Program-made: the position numbers and the translations under genes
Assembly (NCBI RefSeq): GCF_001909055.1
Contig: NZ_LVWI01000002.1
Coordinates: forward strand, 496,001 to 560,000
DNA: 64,000 nt
From: Paenibacillus helianthi
Lineage (GTDB): Bacteria > Bacillota > Bacilli > Paenibacillales > Paenibacillaceae
Direction of reading: 5' to 3'
Part shown: piece after piece, positions 25,004 through 35,998 of the stretch
Numbering within the stretch: position 1 is the stretch's first letter
Layout: each line of letters starts with the position of its first letter
The notes under the pieces: model-generated
Seen by the model: the letters and a program-made list of their open reading frames with translations, nothing else
What the model was told of the DNA's origin: nothing
Databases searched by the model: none

Positions 25004-28000
25004 TTGGAGTGGACAAAACTACCTCGTAAGCTGTCTGTACTAGCCTTATCACTGGGCGTGACAGCCGGTATGATTCCGGGTGCGGCTTTCGCCGCCAGCA
25101 GCTTGCAGACGTCATCACTTAGCAATCATCTAACATCTTTGATTCAACCAAATCCGACTATTATTTCTCCACAGATCAACACCAAATCCTCAAATAATGT
25201 CCGGGTCATTGTTCAATTAAGCGGCCAGCCTGCTGCTGTCGGCAAATACGCGGCGAAGCAGGGAATCTCAGCTCTAGCCAAAACCGCTACGGAAGCTGCG
25301 GTAAAGAGCCAGCAGACCAGTGTGCTTGACCAGGCTAAAGCCAAAGGCATTGGCCTTACCGTCAACTACAAGTATGACACCATATTGAACGGCTTTGAAG
25401 TTAGCGTTCCGGCGAACAAGATTCCCGAGCTGGCAAAGATTTCCGGCGTTACTTCCATTTATCCGAACAGCACCTGGTACACTCTTCCTGATCAGACAGT
25501 AACCGATACTACTTATAGAAACGACAATGCTCCACTCGAGCAGATTCGTGCCACATGGGCTGCGGATCACGGAATTAATGGTGCAGGCTTGAAAGTCGGC
25601 GTCATCGATACTGGTGTAGACTATAAGCACCCGGACATCGCAGCAGCTTACAAAGGCGGCTATGACTCCTTTTATCAGGACAATGATCCTTATGAAGAAG
25701 TTCCGCTGACCCCCGATAAAGATCCATATGGCGTAGGCTATGAAGGTACTTCTCACGGTACGCATGTATCAGGCACCATCATCGGGCAATACACCGCAAA
25801 AAGTGATGTTGCTCAAAAAGGGGTAGCTCCCGGAGCGGATTTGTATGTCTACAAAGTACTGGGACGGAATCTTGAAGATCCGAGCAGAGCTTCCGGTTCA
25901 TCCGCTCAAGTTATTGACGGTATTGAGCACGCGGTAAAGGATGGCATGGATGTTATCAACTTGTCCCTGGGTTCAGATTCCGAAAAAGATGTGAACTCCC
26001 CGGATTCGATTGCGATTAATAACGCCGTTTTGTCAGGCGTTGTGGCAGTTATCGCGAACGGCAACAATGGGAAAGCCGGATATTTTTCACTCGGTTCCCC
26101 TGCTACATCCCAGCTGGCGATCTCTGTTGGGGCCGTAAACAGTCCTATTAAAGCTTTCTCAGGCAAGTTCAAGACAGAAGCTGCTGACTCTGTTACTTCG
26201 GTTACTTATGACACCTATTATCCATTCAACGTTATGGCATACGAGCTGGGAAAATCTGATTTCTCTACAGTCATTGGCACTAAGCCTGTCAAGGTCGAAT
26301 ATGCTAATCTGGGAGCAAACGAAGATTATCCGGCGGGAGATCTCAGTGATACAATTGTTTTGGTATCTCGTGGTGATCTGACCTTTGACGTCAAGATTGC
26401 TAATGCCAAAGCCCATAAGGTTAAAGCGCTCATCATCTTTAATGGTAATTTTAAAACCGAAAATGGTAAGAAGGTAGCCATTCTGGATGAGAGCTATACA
26501 GATCGATCCGATTTCATAGGCCTTAACTTCGGTGATGGATACCAAAATGTACCAACATTTGACCTTGAAGGAGATAAGGGGCGTCAATTAGCAAGAACTA
26601 TTCTTGCAAATAAGAACAAACCTACTTACTTCACTTTTAGCGCTGACTACGAGATGGAAATGACCCCAGGTGATGAAATGACAGATTTCTCCTCCTGGGG
26701 TCCAAATGTCGATGGCAATCTGAGCATCAAACCGGACATTGTTGCTCCAGGTGACGGAGTGCTGTCCACTTACCCTGCTTATGGTGGCGATTATTCCAAA
26801 GCGTATAAACGCAATAGCGGTACCAGCATGGCTACTCCGCATGTCGCAGGGTTATCCTTGCTGATCAAGCAGGCGCATCCGGAATATACACCGTTTGACA
26901 TTCGTGCTGCTCTGGCAAACACTGCAGATCCGATCCTCTACAATGGAAATCCGGAAGACCTGTACCTTCAAGGTCCTGGACGGGCCAATGTTGAAAATGC
27001 AATTTTGACTCCTGCACTCCTAGAAGCCGTAGAACCTATCTCTATTCTTGACAAGAACTATCTCTCTCAAAGAATCACCAACTACAATCCTTCAACAAGC
27101 TTTGGAGTGCTGGTGCCAGGCTCCACGGCCAGCAAGGCACTTCAGTTGAAGAACGTCAGCAAAAGCAACGTAACATACACCGCTTCCGTTGACTGGAACT
27201 ATGGTGATCCGAATAAGGTTACTGCTACATTGGACAAAACCACTGTAACAGCATCCGCATACGGTACAACCCAATTTAATTTGAATGTTACCGTTTCAGC
27301 TGACGCTGATCCGAAAAAGGATTACCAAGGTAAAGTTGTTCTGACAGCCCCTGGACAACCGGCGCTGCATCTGCCATTTACTGTCCATGTCAATGATAAG
27401 GCTGAACAGCCTGATTGGGGCACAGGCGTACAGGAAGCGGTGATTAGTTCGCCGATTGTGTATTCCAGCTCATCCGCTGTTCTTTCCTACAAACTGAAAG
27501 CTGAAGATATCAACTATTATGAAGTCAATCTGGTGGGTATGGACGATGCCAAAAAAGGGTCTTTCCAGGTATCCACTACGGGCGCACCGGATAAATTCTT
27601 TGCACCTGGCAGCTACAGCACGGTTATCGGAGCCACTTACCAGCCCTATGACAGCAACGGTGATCCTATCGTTGATGCCAACGGCAACCCTGCAGTAGCA
27701 ACGATTACCGATGGGATCTATAAGCTTGAGATTCTGGCCATCACTGCAGAAGACAATACCAAAGGACCTATTAAGATTGACTTGAACCAAGAAGGCACAT
27801 ATTACAGCACCTATACCTCTTTCCGGTTTATTACAGGATCTGCTCCGTCAACAGGCGGAGGTGGCGGCGGTGTAGTTGCACCGACAACACCAGTGATCCC
27901 GGGTACAGCTAAATCCCTTGTGGAAGAAGGGGCAACACAGGTAACTGTAACCACGGTAACCGCATCGAAGGATGGCGTAACCACGGTAACCGTTAACGAC

Positions 28001-29110
28001 ACTGATCTGAAGTCAGCTCTGGCTAAAGCCGCTGCCTCCAAGTCTGCCGTTGTGATCTCCGTAGGCACCATCTCTGACAAATCTGCAGTGCTAAGCTTGA
28101 CTGCTGATCAAGTGAAGCTGCTGGCAGGCATCCACTCGGATAGCTCCATCATTGTTAGTATTGGCGGTTCCGCTGTATCCTTGCCGGTATCCCTGCTCTC
28201 AGCTTCTCCTGCTGGTCAAAGCTTGAAGCTTGACATTAAGCAACAGCCTGACGCTGCAAGCAAGTTGTCTGCAAGTACCCCTGGTTCGACGGTAATCGGA
28301 ACCCCGATTTCCTTTGAAGCTTCATGGACTACAGCTACAAGCAGCACTTACTTGAACGTTCCAAATAATGTTTTCATTAAGAGATCCTTTACAGTACCTG
28401 GTGCAATCCAGCCAAAAACTGCAGGCGTGCTCTTCGAAGAGAATGGACTGGTAACCCCGGTTGCTTCTGTATTCGCGCCTCAGACGGATGGAACGACAAT
28501 CGTTACAGTTAGTCGCCCTGGCTTCTCGGTGTACGCCGCAGTAAGCAAACCGGCTGCTGCCTTCAAGGATATCGCTTCTTCCAAATCGGCTGCTGCGATT
28601 CAGACCTTGGCTGACAAGCTGATTATCCAAGGTACTTCGGCGACAATCTTCTCGCCGCTGAGCAATCTGACACGCGCTGAGTTCACCGCACTGTTGACCC
28701 GTGCACTTGGTTTGCGCACCGATGCCAGCGTTACCTTCTCCGATGTGAAATCATCGGACTGGTATGCTAAAGATGTTGCCGCTGCTTCCAAAGCAGGCCT
28801 GATTCTGGGCATTGGCAAAGGCAAATTTGCTCCAACTCAAAAGGTAACCCGTCAAGAGCTTGCTGTTATTCTAGACAGAGCGCTTAAGCTGACAGGAACC
28901 GAATTGAAGTCCGCTAATCCTTCGTTCACTGCTTACACCGACAGTGCCAAAGTAGCACCTTATGCGAAGGACAGCCTGCAATCCCTGTCCAAAGCCGGCA
29001 TCATCGGCAGTGAAACTGGAACGACCTTCAATCCTACTGCTCCAGCAACCCGTGAGACAGCTGCTGCTGCTCTCTACGAGCTCCTTAACAAGATTGGTCT
29101 GATCGAGTAG
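25004..29110 (+). CDS. S8 serine protease (Vpr-like) with three SLH domains, cell-surface anchored
   Basis: A 1,368-residue secreted subtilase. A signal peptide ends near GAAFAAS (about residue 31). An inhibitor I9-type propeptide follows (RVIVQLSGQPAAVGKYA to about 150). The catalytic triad is Asp202 (VGVIDTGVDY), His251 (SHGTHVSGT) and Ser608 (SGTSMATPHVAGL). A PA domain is inserted between His and Ser (KVKALIIFNGNF). Further Fn3-like beta sequence leads to a Gly-rich linker (STGGGGGGVV, about 947-956). Three SLH motifs close the protein (AFKDIASSK, FSDVKSSDWYAKDV, AYTDSAKVAPYAKD) and would bind wall polysaccharide. The start is TTG at 25004 with GGAGGGG seven bases upstream. A terminator follows. 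It probably processes external proteins for nutrition or envelope maturation. Confidence 0.93.
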   Translation: MEWTKLPRKLSVLALSLGVTAGMIPGAAFAASSLQTSSLSNHLTSLIQPNPTIISPQINTKSSNNVRVIVQLSGQPAAVGKYAAKQGISALAKTATEAAVKSQQTSVLDQAKAKGIGLTVNYKYDTILNGFEVSVPANKIPELAKISGVTSIYPNSTWYTLPDQTVTDTTYRNDNAPLEQIRATWAADHGINGAGLKVGVIDTGVDYKHPDIAAAYKGGYDSFYQDNDPYEEVPLTPDKDPYGVGYEGTSHGTHVSGTIIGQYTAKSDVAQKGVAPGADLYVYKVLGRNLEDPSRASGSSAQVIDGIEHAVKDGMDVINLSLGSDSEKDVNSPDSIAINNAVLSGVVAVIANGNNGKAGYFSLGSPATSQLAISVGAVNSPIKAFSGKFKTEAADSVTSVTYDTYYPFNVMAYELGKSDFSTVIGTKPVKVEYANLGANEDYPAGDLSDTIVLVSRGDLTFDVKIANAKAHKVKALIIFNGNFKTENGKKVAILDESYTDRSDFIGLNFGDGYQNVPTFDLEGDKGRQLARTILANKNKPTYFTFSADYEMEMTPGDEMTDFSSWGPNVDGNLSIKPDIVAPGDGVLSTYPAYGGDYSKAYKRNSGTSMATPHVAGLSLLIKQAHPEYTPFDIRAALANTADPILYNGNPEDLYLQGPGRANVENAILTPALLEAVEPISILDKNYLSQRITNYNPSTSFGVLVPGSTASKALQLKNVSKSNVTYTASVDWNYGDPNKVTATLDKTTVTASAYGTTQFNLNVTVSADADPKKDYQGKVVLTAPGQPALHLPFTVHVNDKAEQPDWGTGVQEAVISSPIVYSSSSAVLSYKLKAEDINYYEVNLVGMDDAKKGSFQVSTTGAPDKFFAPGSYSTVIGATYQPYDSNGDPIVDANGNPAVATITDGIYKLEILAITAEDNTKGPIKIDLNQEGTYYSTYTSFRFITGSAPSTGGGGGGVVAPTTPVIPGTAKSLVEEGATQVTVTTVTASKDGVTTVTVNDTDLKSALAKAAASKSAVVISVGTISDKSAVLSLTADQVKLLAGIHSDSSIIVSIGGSAVSLPVSLLSASPAGQSLKLDIKQQPDAASKLSASTPGSTVIGTPISFEASWTTATSSTYLNVPNNVFIKRSFTVPGAIQPKTAGVLFEENGLVTPVASVFAPQTDGTTIVTVSRPGFSVYAAVSKPAAAFKDIASSKSAAAIQTLADKLIIQGTSATIFSPLSNLTRAEFTALLTRALGLRTDASVTFSDVKSSDWYAKDVAAASKAGLILGIGKGKFAPTQKVTRQELAVILDRALKLTGTELKSANPSFTAYTDSAKVAPYAKDSLQSLSKAGIIGSETGTTFNPTAPATRETAAAALYELLNKIGLIE

Positions 29111-29168
29111 TTCAGAGTATGCTTTCGGTTTCTCCAGCCTGAACCGGAGAACACCAAGCTGCTGTAAC

Positions 29169-29209
29169 AAAAAGATCGTGTATGGCTGAGCCATACACGA
29201 TCTTTTTTT
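29169..29209 (+). terminator. Terminator of the S8 protease gene
   Basis: AAAAAGATCGTGTATGG pairs with CCATACACGATCTTTTT across a short loop (29169-29207), and the T run continues on the plus strand. It is about 60 bases past the stop. Confidence 0.92.
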
Positions 29210-29244
29210 GCGTTCATCCAGAAATAAATAGATCAACTTTACCC

Positions 29245-29289
29245 GGCAAAAGACGTCTGCCCGTCCTCTAAGAGAACGGGCAGACGTCT
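29245..29289 (-). terminator. Terminator of the hrcA-grpE-dnaK-dnaJ operon
   Basis: AGACGTCTGCCCGT (29251-29264) pairs with ACGGGCAGACGTCT (29276-29289). On the minus strand TTTTGCC follows. It lies about 50 bases past the dnaJ stop and shows that prmA is not cotranscribed here. Confidence 0.8.
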
Positions 29290-29336
29290 ATGTGTAAATC
29301 AATATTTTATCGCTGTAACTTCAGAACCTTCAACAA

Positions 29337-30461
29337 TCAGTCGCCGCGAAATGCACGCTTCACACGGTCAAAGAAGGATTGCTCCTGCTCATGTGTGTTT
29401 TCTCCATTGTAAGAAGCAAACTGGCGGAGCAGGTCTTTCTGCTCATCACTGAGCTTGCTAGGAGTCACGACGATTACACGTACATGCTGATCCCCTGTTC
29501 CTGAGCCGCGCAGATGTGGAACCCCTTTGCCTTTCAGCCGGAAGAAGGTTCCGGTCTGTGTGCCTGCCGGAATCTTGAGCTTTACTTTTTCCGTCAGGGT
29601 TGGAATCTCAATCTCGTCGCCAAGCGCTGCCTGTGCAAATGTTAATGGAACCTCACACATAATATCATCGTTCTCGCGTACGAAGAAATCATGCGTCTTC
29701 ACACGGATAACAATGTACAAATCGCCTGCCGGACCGCCGCGTGTACCACCTTCGCCTTCGCCGGTCATGCGCAGCTGTGCACCGTCATCAACGCCGCCCG
29801 GAATACGGACATGAATCTTACGCTGTTTCTTGACTTTGCCTTGGCCAGCGCATGTTGTACATTTTTCCTTAATGATTTTACCAGTACCTGAGCAATTAGA
29901 GCAAGGACGGCGGTTTCGCATTTGTCCAAGCGGTGTGTTCTGAACGAACTCCTGTTGGCCGCTGCCATGGCATACGGAGCAGGTTTCCGGTTTGGTTCCG
30001 GGTTTGGCACCGGAGCCGAAGCAGGTATCGCAGGTTTCCGTGCGTGGAATGGTGATGTCGGTTTCTTTGCCGAATACCGCTTCCTTGAACTCAATGGTCA
30101 TGGTGTACTGCAAGTCACCGCCGCGCTGCGGAGCGTTCGGATCACGACGGCCACCGCCGCCGAAGAACATATCGAAAATATCGCCAAGCCCTCCGAAATC
30201 ACCGCCACCGCCGCCAAAGCCGCCGCCCATTCCCTGATTGGGATCCATATGACCATACTGGTCATACCGTGCACGCTGCTGGCCGTCACTAAGCACATCG
30301 TAGGCTTCCTTCACTTCTTTGAATTTAGCCTCTGCATCGCTGGCTTTATTGACGTCCGGGTGGTACTGGCGCGCCAGCTTGCGGTACGCCTTCTTCACTT
30401 CATCGTCTGATGCATCTCTTCCGAGGCCCAGAATCTCATAATAATCGCGTTTATCTGCCAC
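29337..30461 (-). CDS. dnaJ: DnaJ, Hsp40 co-chaperone
   Basis: Stimulates DnaK ATPase and delivers unfolded proteins. The 374-residue type I protein has every domain. The J domain (residues 3-70) contains YHPDVNK with the HPD tripeptide. A Gly/Phe-rich segment follows. The zinc region has four CxxCxGxG repeats: [24 protein letters not shown] and CTTCAGQG. The C-terminal substrate domains follow. I chose the GTG at 30459-30461, which has GGAGG eight bases upstream; an earlier in-frame GTG overlaps that site. It is last in the operon, about 120 bases after dnaK, with a hairpin between. Confidence 0.96.
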   Translation of the reverse strand: MADKRDYYEILGLGRDASDDEVKKAYRKLARQYHPDVNKASDAEAKFKEVKEAYDVLSDGQQRARYDQYGHMDPNQGMGGGFGGGGGDFGGLGDIFDMFFGGGGRRDPNAPQRGGDLQYTMTIEFKEAVFGKETDITIPRTETCDTCFGSGAKPGTKPETCSVCHGSGQQEFVQNTPLGQMRNRRPCSNCSGTGKIIKEKCTTCAGQGKVKKQRKIHVRIPGGVDDGAQLRMTGEGEGGTRGGPAGDLYIVIRVKTHDFFVRENDDIMCEVPLTFAQAALGDEIEIPTLTEKVKLKIPAGTQTGTFFRLKGKGVPHLRGSGTGDQHVRVIVVTPSKLSDEQKDLLRQFASYNGENTHEQEQSFFDRVKRAFRGD

Positions 30462-30506
30462 TGCTTTCACCTCCGTACATCAATACTCAAACTCCCTGTT
30501 ACATGT

Positions 30507-30552
30507 TAAAAGGAAAGTCAAAACACGGGATGCCCCGGTCTTGACCTTCCCT
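30507..30552 (-). other. Hairpin between dnaK and dnaJ, possible partial terminator or mRNA stabiliser
   Basis: GGAAAGTCAA (30512-30521) pairs with TTGACCTTCC (30541-30550) with one mismatch, and an inner CGGGATGCCCCG segment extends the stem. On the minus strand TTTTAAC follows. It could lower dnaJ expression relative to dnaK or protect the 3' end of dnaK mRNA. Confidence 0.5.
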
Positions 30553-30580
30553 TCGTTCAAAATAAACTTATCGTCTAAGG

Positions 30581-32476
<1,896 letters not shown>

Positions 32477-32527
32477 CTATTAAGTAATGGATTGGAACTC
32501 ATTTACAACCGGCATATATAGACAGGA

Positions 32528-33118
32528 CTACATGCTGACTTTGACCATGGCTGGACGAAGAACCTTATCCTTCAGGAGATAGCCCTTTTGGACCTCTTCC
32601 GTCACGATGCCTTCCTCGTGCTCCTCGCTCTCCACCTGCATGATGGCCTGATGGTATTCAGGGTTGAAAGGCTGTCCTACCGATTCCATGGCTGTAAGGC
32701 CTTCAGACTTCAAAATCCCTTCCAGCTGCTGGAAAATCATATTCACACCTTTGTTAAAGGCCTCAAATTCCGGACTGGCCGGAACTGTGGCAATTGCGCG
32801 TTCGAAGTTATCGAGTACCGGAATCAGTTCACCTACCAGCTTGGCTGTGGCATACTGTGCCAGTTCCTCTTTTTCCTTCTGGGTACGGCGGCGGAAGTTG
32901 TCAAAATCGGCCTGCACACGCAGCGTACGTCCTTGATATTCTTCGGCCAGCTCCTGCAGGCGTCTTGCTGCTTCTCCAGTTCCCGAAGCCTCCTCGAAGG
33001 CCTCTTCCGAAGCTGCTGCACCATTCTCAGGGGCTGTTTCAGCCTCATCGGCAGCCTGATTCTCATGTATTGCCTGATCCTTAATTTCATTAGTATCCTG
33101 AATCTTTTCCTCTTTCAA
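32528..33118 (-). CDS. grpE: GrpE, DnaK nucleotide exchange factor
   Basis: A 196-residue dimeric co-chaperone that releases ADP from DnaK. The first 65 residues are acidic and disordered. A long coiled coil follows, with YQGRTLRVQADFDNFRRRTQ, the family signature. The C-terminal beta domain reads FNPEYHQAIMQVESEEHEEG and YLLKDKVLRPAMVKVSM, which contacts DnaK. The start is TTG (33116-33118) with AAGGAGG upstream. A GGAGCC/GGCTCC hairpin (32451-32465) lies between grpE and dnaK. It is second in the hrcA operon. Confidence 0.96.
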   Translation of the reverse strand: MKEEKIQDTNEIKDQAIHENQAADEAETAPENGAAASEEAFEEASGTGEAARRLQELAEEYQGRTLRVQADFDNFRRRTQKEKEELAQYATAKLVGELIPVLDNFERAIATVPASPEFEAFNKGVNMIFQQLEGILKSEGLTAMESVGQPFNPEYHQAIMQVESEEHEEGIVTEEVQKGYLLKDKVLRPAMVKVSM

Positions 33119-33166
33119 GTTGTCTTCACCTCCTTAAAATCATTCACGAAATCAATTACGCTCTGT

Positions 33167-34198
33167 TCACTTATACCAGTGTGCCAGCATCGCTGTCAAA
33201 TCCCGGGACAGAATCCCCAGTATGCCCATTACGCGCGCATATTCCATCCGGGTCGGACCCAGGATACCAATGCTCCCAAGCGCCTTCCCGTCCAGCGAGT
33301 ACGTGGCAGTAATCAGACTACAGTTGGCAAAAGCCTCATGCTTGTTCTCCATGCCGATACGCACCTGCATTCCGGTCCCCCCGGATGCGGGAGTAAGCAT
33401 TTTGAGGAGTGTAGGCGTTTCTTCCAGCAGGTCGAGAATATTCTTCACCTTATCGACGTCCTTGAACTCCGGCTGGGTAAGCATATTAGTCGCTCCACTG
33501 AGATAGATACGCTGTTCATGGTCACTTTCGAGTGCCGTGTCCAGTACCTTCATTAATTCCTCATAGTGGGAGATGTGGCGCTGCATTTCCTCCCCAAGCT
33601 CGGAATACAGCTGGCTCTTCAGCTTATAGAGCGGAACATTCACCAGCTTGCTGTTGAGCAGGTTAACTACTTTCTCCATCTCGGACAGAGAAATTCCCGG
33701 TGGAATACTTACGGTCTTATTCTCTACCTGGCCGGTGCTTGTAACAATGATCGCCACAGCGGTATTGTCATCCAGCGGCAGCAGCTGAAAATGGCGCAAT
33801 GAAGTATGAAAAACCTCCGGCCCCAAAAGGATGGAAGTGTAATTCGTCATATTAGATAATATCATTGCCGCATGCTGGATAACCTGCTCCGTGGCATTAA
33901 GCTTCTCGGCAAAAAATTCACGGATCGTGCCCATTTCCGCCGATTCAGCCGAATTCCATGGAACCAGATGGTCCACATAATAGCGGTAGCCCTTATGGGA
34001 AGGAATCCGGCCTGCAGAAGTATGAGGCTGTTCCAGATAGCCCAGATCCTCCAAGTCGGCCATTTCGTTACGGATGGTTGCAGGACTATAGCCTACATCT
34101 CCCCGTTTGGAAATGCTTCGCGAACCAACCGGCTCGGCAGAAGTAATGTAATCATCTACGATGGCATTCAATATCATTCTCTGGCGTTCGGTTAACAT
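33167..34198 (-). CDS. hrcA: HrcA, heat-inducible repressor
   Basis: Represses the class I heat-shock operon by binding CIRCE, with activity tuned by GroEL (established for the family). At 343 residues it is the normal length. The N-terminal winged helix reads MLTERQRMILNAIVDDYITS, GSRSISKRGDVGYSPATIRN and EMADLEDLGYLEQPHTSAGR. The rest is the GAF-like and dimerisation region. AGGAGGGG precedes the ATG. It leads the operon hrcA-grpE-dnaK-dnaJ and has a perfect CIRCE element 37 bases upstream, so it is autoregulated. Confidence 0.97.
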   Translation of the reverse strand: MLTERQRMILNAIVDDYITSAEPVGSRSISKRGDVGYSPATIRNEMADLEDLGYLEQPHTSAGRIPSHKGYRYYVDHLVPWNSAESAEMGTIREFFAEKLNATEQVIQHAAMILSNMTNYTSILLGPEVFHTSLRHFQLLPLDDNTAVAIIVTSTGQVENKTVSIPPGISLSEMEKVVNLLNSKLVNVPLYKLKSQLYSELGEEMQRHISHYEELMKVLDTALESDHEQRIYLSGATNMLTQPEFKDVDKVKNILDLLEETPTLLKMLTPASGGTGMQVRIGMENKHEAFANCSLITATYSLDGKALGSIGILGPTRMEYARVMGILGILSRDLTAMLAHWYK

Positions 34199-34234
34199 GC
34201 AAATCCCCTCCTGTCGGCTGCGGCTCCCGATTCG

Positions 34235-34261
34235 TTAGCACTCTAGTCAGATGAGTGCTAA
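34235..34261 (-). promoter_or_regulatory. CIRCE operator of the hrcA operon
   Basis: TTAGCACTC (34235-34243), nine bases, then GAGTGCTAA (34253-34261). This matches the CIRCE consensus exactly and is the HrcA binding site. It lies between the promoter and the hrcA start. Confidence 0.98.
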
Positions 34262-34272
34262 CCACTAATACA

Positions 34273-34302
34273 AAAATACCAAACTGACCTTGGCATTGTC
34301 AA
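34273..34302 (-). promoter_or_regulatory. Sigma-A promoter of the hrcA operon
   Basis: On the minus strand TTGACA (34297-34302) is followed after 18 bases by TATTTT (34273-34278). Transcription would start at or beside CIRCE, as expected for repression by HrcA. Confidence 0.8.
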
Positions 34303-34331
34303 GTCAGTTCAATATCTTCGCTTCGCCCATT

Positions 34332-35148
34332 TCAGCCGAGCCGGGCTTCCCGCGCTGTATGGCAGACCAGTTGCATTACCTTGCGGTGCAGAAAAGGAAA
34401 AAGCGTAAACATAATATCCATCGTCCGGCGCAGCGGCATCGGGTTCACCAGCGCTTCATTTCTCTCCAAGCCTTTACACGCTAGAGCGGCAAAATACTCG
34501 GGTGTCATAAGCTTTTGTTTTCACCTGGGTCAATACTTTCTTCTTATCCATATGTACTGCCTCACCGCTTTCAAAAATCGGCGTGTCGACAAATGCCGGA
34601 CACAAGCAGCTTACCTTGACACCGTATACCTCTGCCTCATAATGCAGAGAAGTCGTCAGCCCCACCACCGCATGCTTGGTCGCGGAATAAGCACCACTTC
34701 CAGGAGCAGGTCCGAGACCGGCTGCAGAAGCCGTATTGGCTATGTACCCGAAACCTTGCTTCATCATTAAAGGATAGGCTGCCTGCACCCCATGAATGAC
34801 TCCCCACAGATTCACATCCACGATCCTTTGCCAGTTCTGCTGTGTCATATCCCCAATCTCCCCGTACATCGCAATTCCCGCATTGTTGAACATATAATCC
34901 AAACGCCCAAAATCCCGGTAAATACCATCTACCATTGCTTTTACCGCAGTTCCATCAGTGACATCCACCGGAATGAAGCGGCACTCCCCGCCCATCCGCT
35001 CAAGTTCAGCCGCCGTCCTGAGCCCTTCCTCCGCGTTCAGATCAGCGATAACAATGTACACCCCTCTTGTTAAAAGCTCTTTGCACAAGGCCTTGCCAAT
35101 ACCTGAAGCACCTCCGGTAACGATCCCTACCCGTGTAATCTTTACCAT
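34332..35148 (-). pseudogene. Short-chain dehydrogenase/reductase with a frameshift near the C-terminus
   Basis: An NAD(P)-dependent SDR. The N-terminal Rossmann motif reads VTGGASGIGKALCKELLTRG, NNAG appears as FNNAGIAMYGE, and the catalytic residues lie in NTASAAGLGPAPGSGAYSATKHA (Tyr and Lys of YxxxK). As read, it stops at 34474 after 224 residues with an atypical tail. In the next frame the sequence continues EYFAALACKGLERNEALVNP to a stop at 34332-34334, giving the usual length of about 270. The break lies at a CCC near 34494-34500; deletion of one base would restore the frame. The TetR gene at 35252 is upstream on the same strand, and shared operator motifs suggest it regulates this gene. 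The catalytic core is intact, so a truncated enzyme cannot be excluded. Confidence 0.8.
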
Positions 35149-35208
35149 TTCTCATCTCTCCTTACCTATGTATGTGTGTATCAATTCACTACAGTGGAAC
35201 AAAATAGT

Positions 35209-35218
35209 ACGTTCGTTC
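35209..35218. promoter_or_regulatory. Putative TetR operator copy upstream of the SDR gene
   Basis: ACGTTCGTTC occurs in the gap between the TetR and SDR genes. The reverse complement, GAACGAACGT, occurs upstream of the TetR gene at 35876-35885. A shared 10-base motif at both target promoters is typical of a local repressor site. Confidence 0.6.
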
Positions 35219-35251
35219 TAATCTAACTAAGCAGAAGGCACTTACTGCCTT

Positions 35252-35851
35252 TTACCCTTTACTTCGAATCCCATCCACAAAAACAGTCACACTGCGCTGG
35301 AAAAGTCCCTCTAACGCTATAGACTCCATCGTATACAAATATTGACACAGCCCGCCGAGCAATGTTCCGAACAAGAAACCCGTAGACGTAAGCTCCGCTT
35401 CAGTGAGATCGAATTCTCCGTTCTCCAATCCCAGCTTGAATATTTCATAATAAGCATGCATAGGCGTTGAAGCGAGCCCTCTCAGTTGTGCTACTGTCTC
35501 TGGTGAAGTCGCCGGGTTGCTGCCTAATTCCTGTCCAGCCTGCAAAAGCGGCGTTTTAAAGTTGTTCTGGACGAAATGAGCCATTGCGTAGAGCTTCTCT
35601 ACAGCCGTTCCATAATTTACGGAAACCTCCTCCCACCGTTCTTTCCAGGAACGCATCGTTTCCAGAGCGAGATAGACAAAGAGCTTCTCTTTATTTTCAA
35701 AATGATAATAAATATGCCCCTTGCTGCAGCCGGACTCTCTGGAAATATCAGCGATTGAAGTTCCGGAAAAACCTTTTTGCGCAAAGAGCCGCGCCGCCTT
35801 GTCTGCAATAAGTGACCGGGTCTCCTCACTGTCATAATGCCTTTTATTCAT
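35252..35851 (-). CDS. TetR/AcrR family transcriptional regulator
   Basis: A 199-residue repressor. The DNA-binding domain (about residues 8-58) reads TRSLIADKAARLFAQKGFSG, then ADISRESGCSKGHIYYHFENKE, a textbook TetR helix-turn-helix. The C-terminal ligand domain is compatible with the QacR/FadR-like group but the ligand is unknown. The SDR gene follows on the same strand after about 100 bases. The motif GAACGAACGT occurs in front of both genes, so it probably controls itself and the SDR gene. ATG 35849-35851 has AAGGAAGG upstream. Confidence 0.9.
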   Translation of the reverse strand: MNKRHYDSEETRSLIADKAARLFAQKGFSGTSIADISRESGCSKGHIYYHFENKEKLFVYLALETMRSWKERWEEVSVNYGTAVEKLYAMAHFVQNNFKTPLLQAGQELGSNPATSPETVAQLRGLASTPMHAYYEIFKLGLENGEFDLTEAELTSTGFLFGTLLGGLCQYLYTMESIALEGLFQRSVTVFVDGIRSKG

Positions 35852-35875
35852 AATACTACCTTCCTTGATGAAATT

Positions 35876-35885
35876 GAACGAACGT
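35876..35885. promoter_or_regulatory. Putative TetR operator copy upstream of the regulator itself
   Basis: GAACGAACGT, 25 bases before the TetR start codon, is the reverse complement of the motif at 35209-35218. Flanks CCTAATT and TCTAATC are also similar. Confidence 0.6.
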
Positions 35886-35998
35886 CCTAATTAAAAGGAT
35901 AAACCAGAGTTACATTTTATTCAAGATAAATCCATATTTCAGTATGCATTCCGCAACCAATTCCCCACTCCTTCGTCTGTTATTTATGGGGGTGTGAA

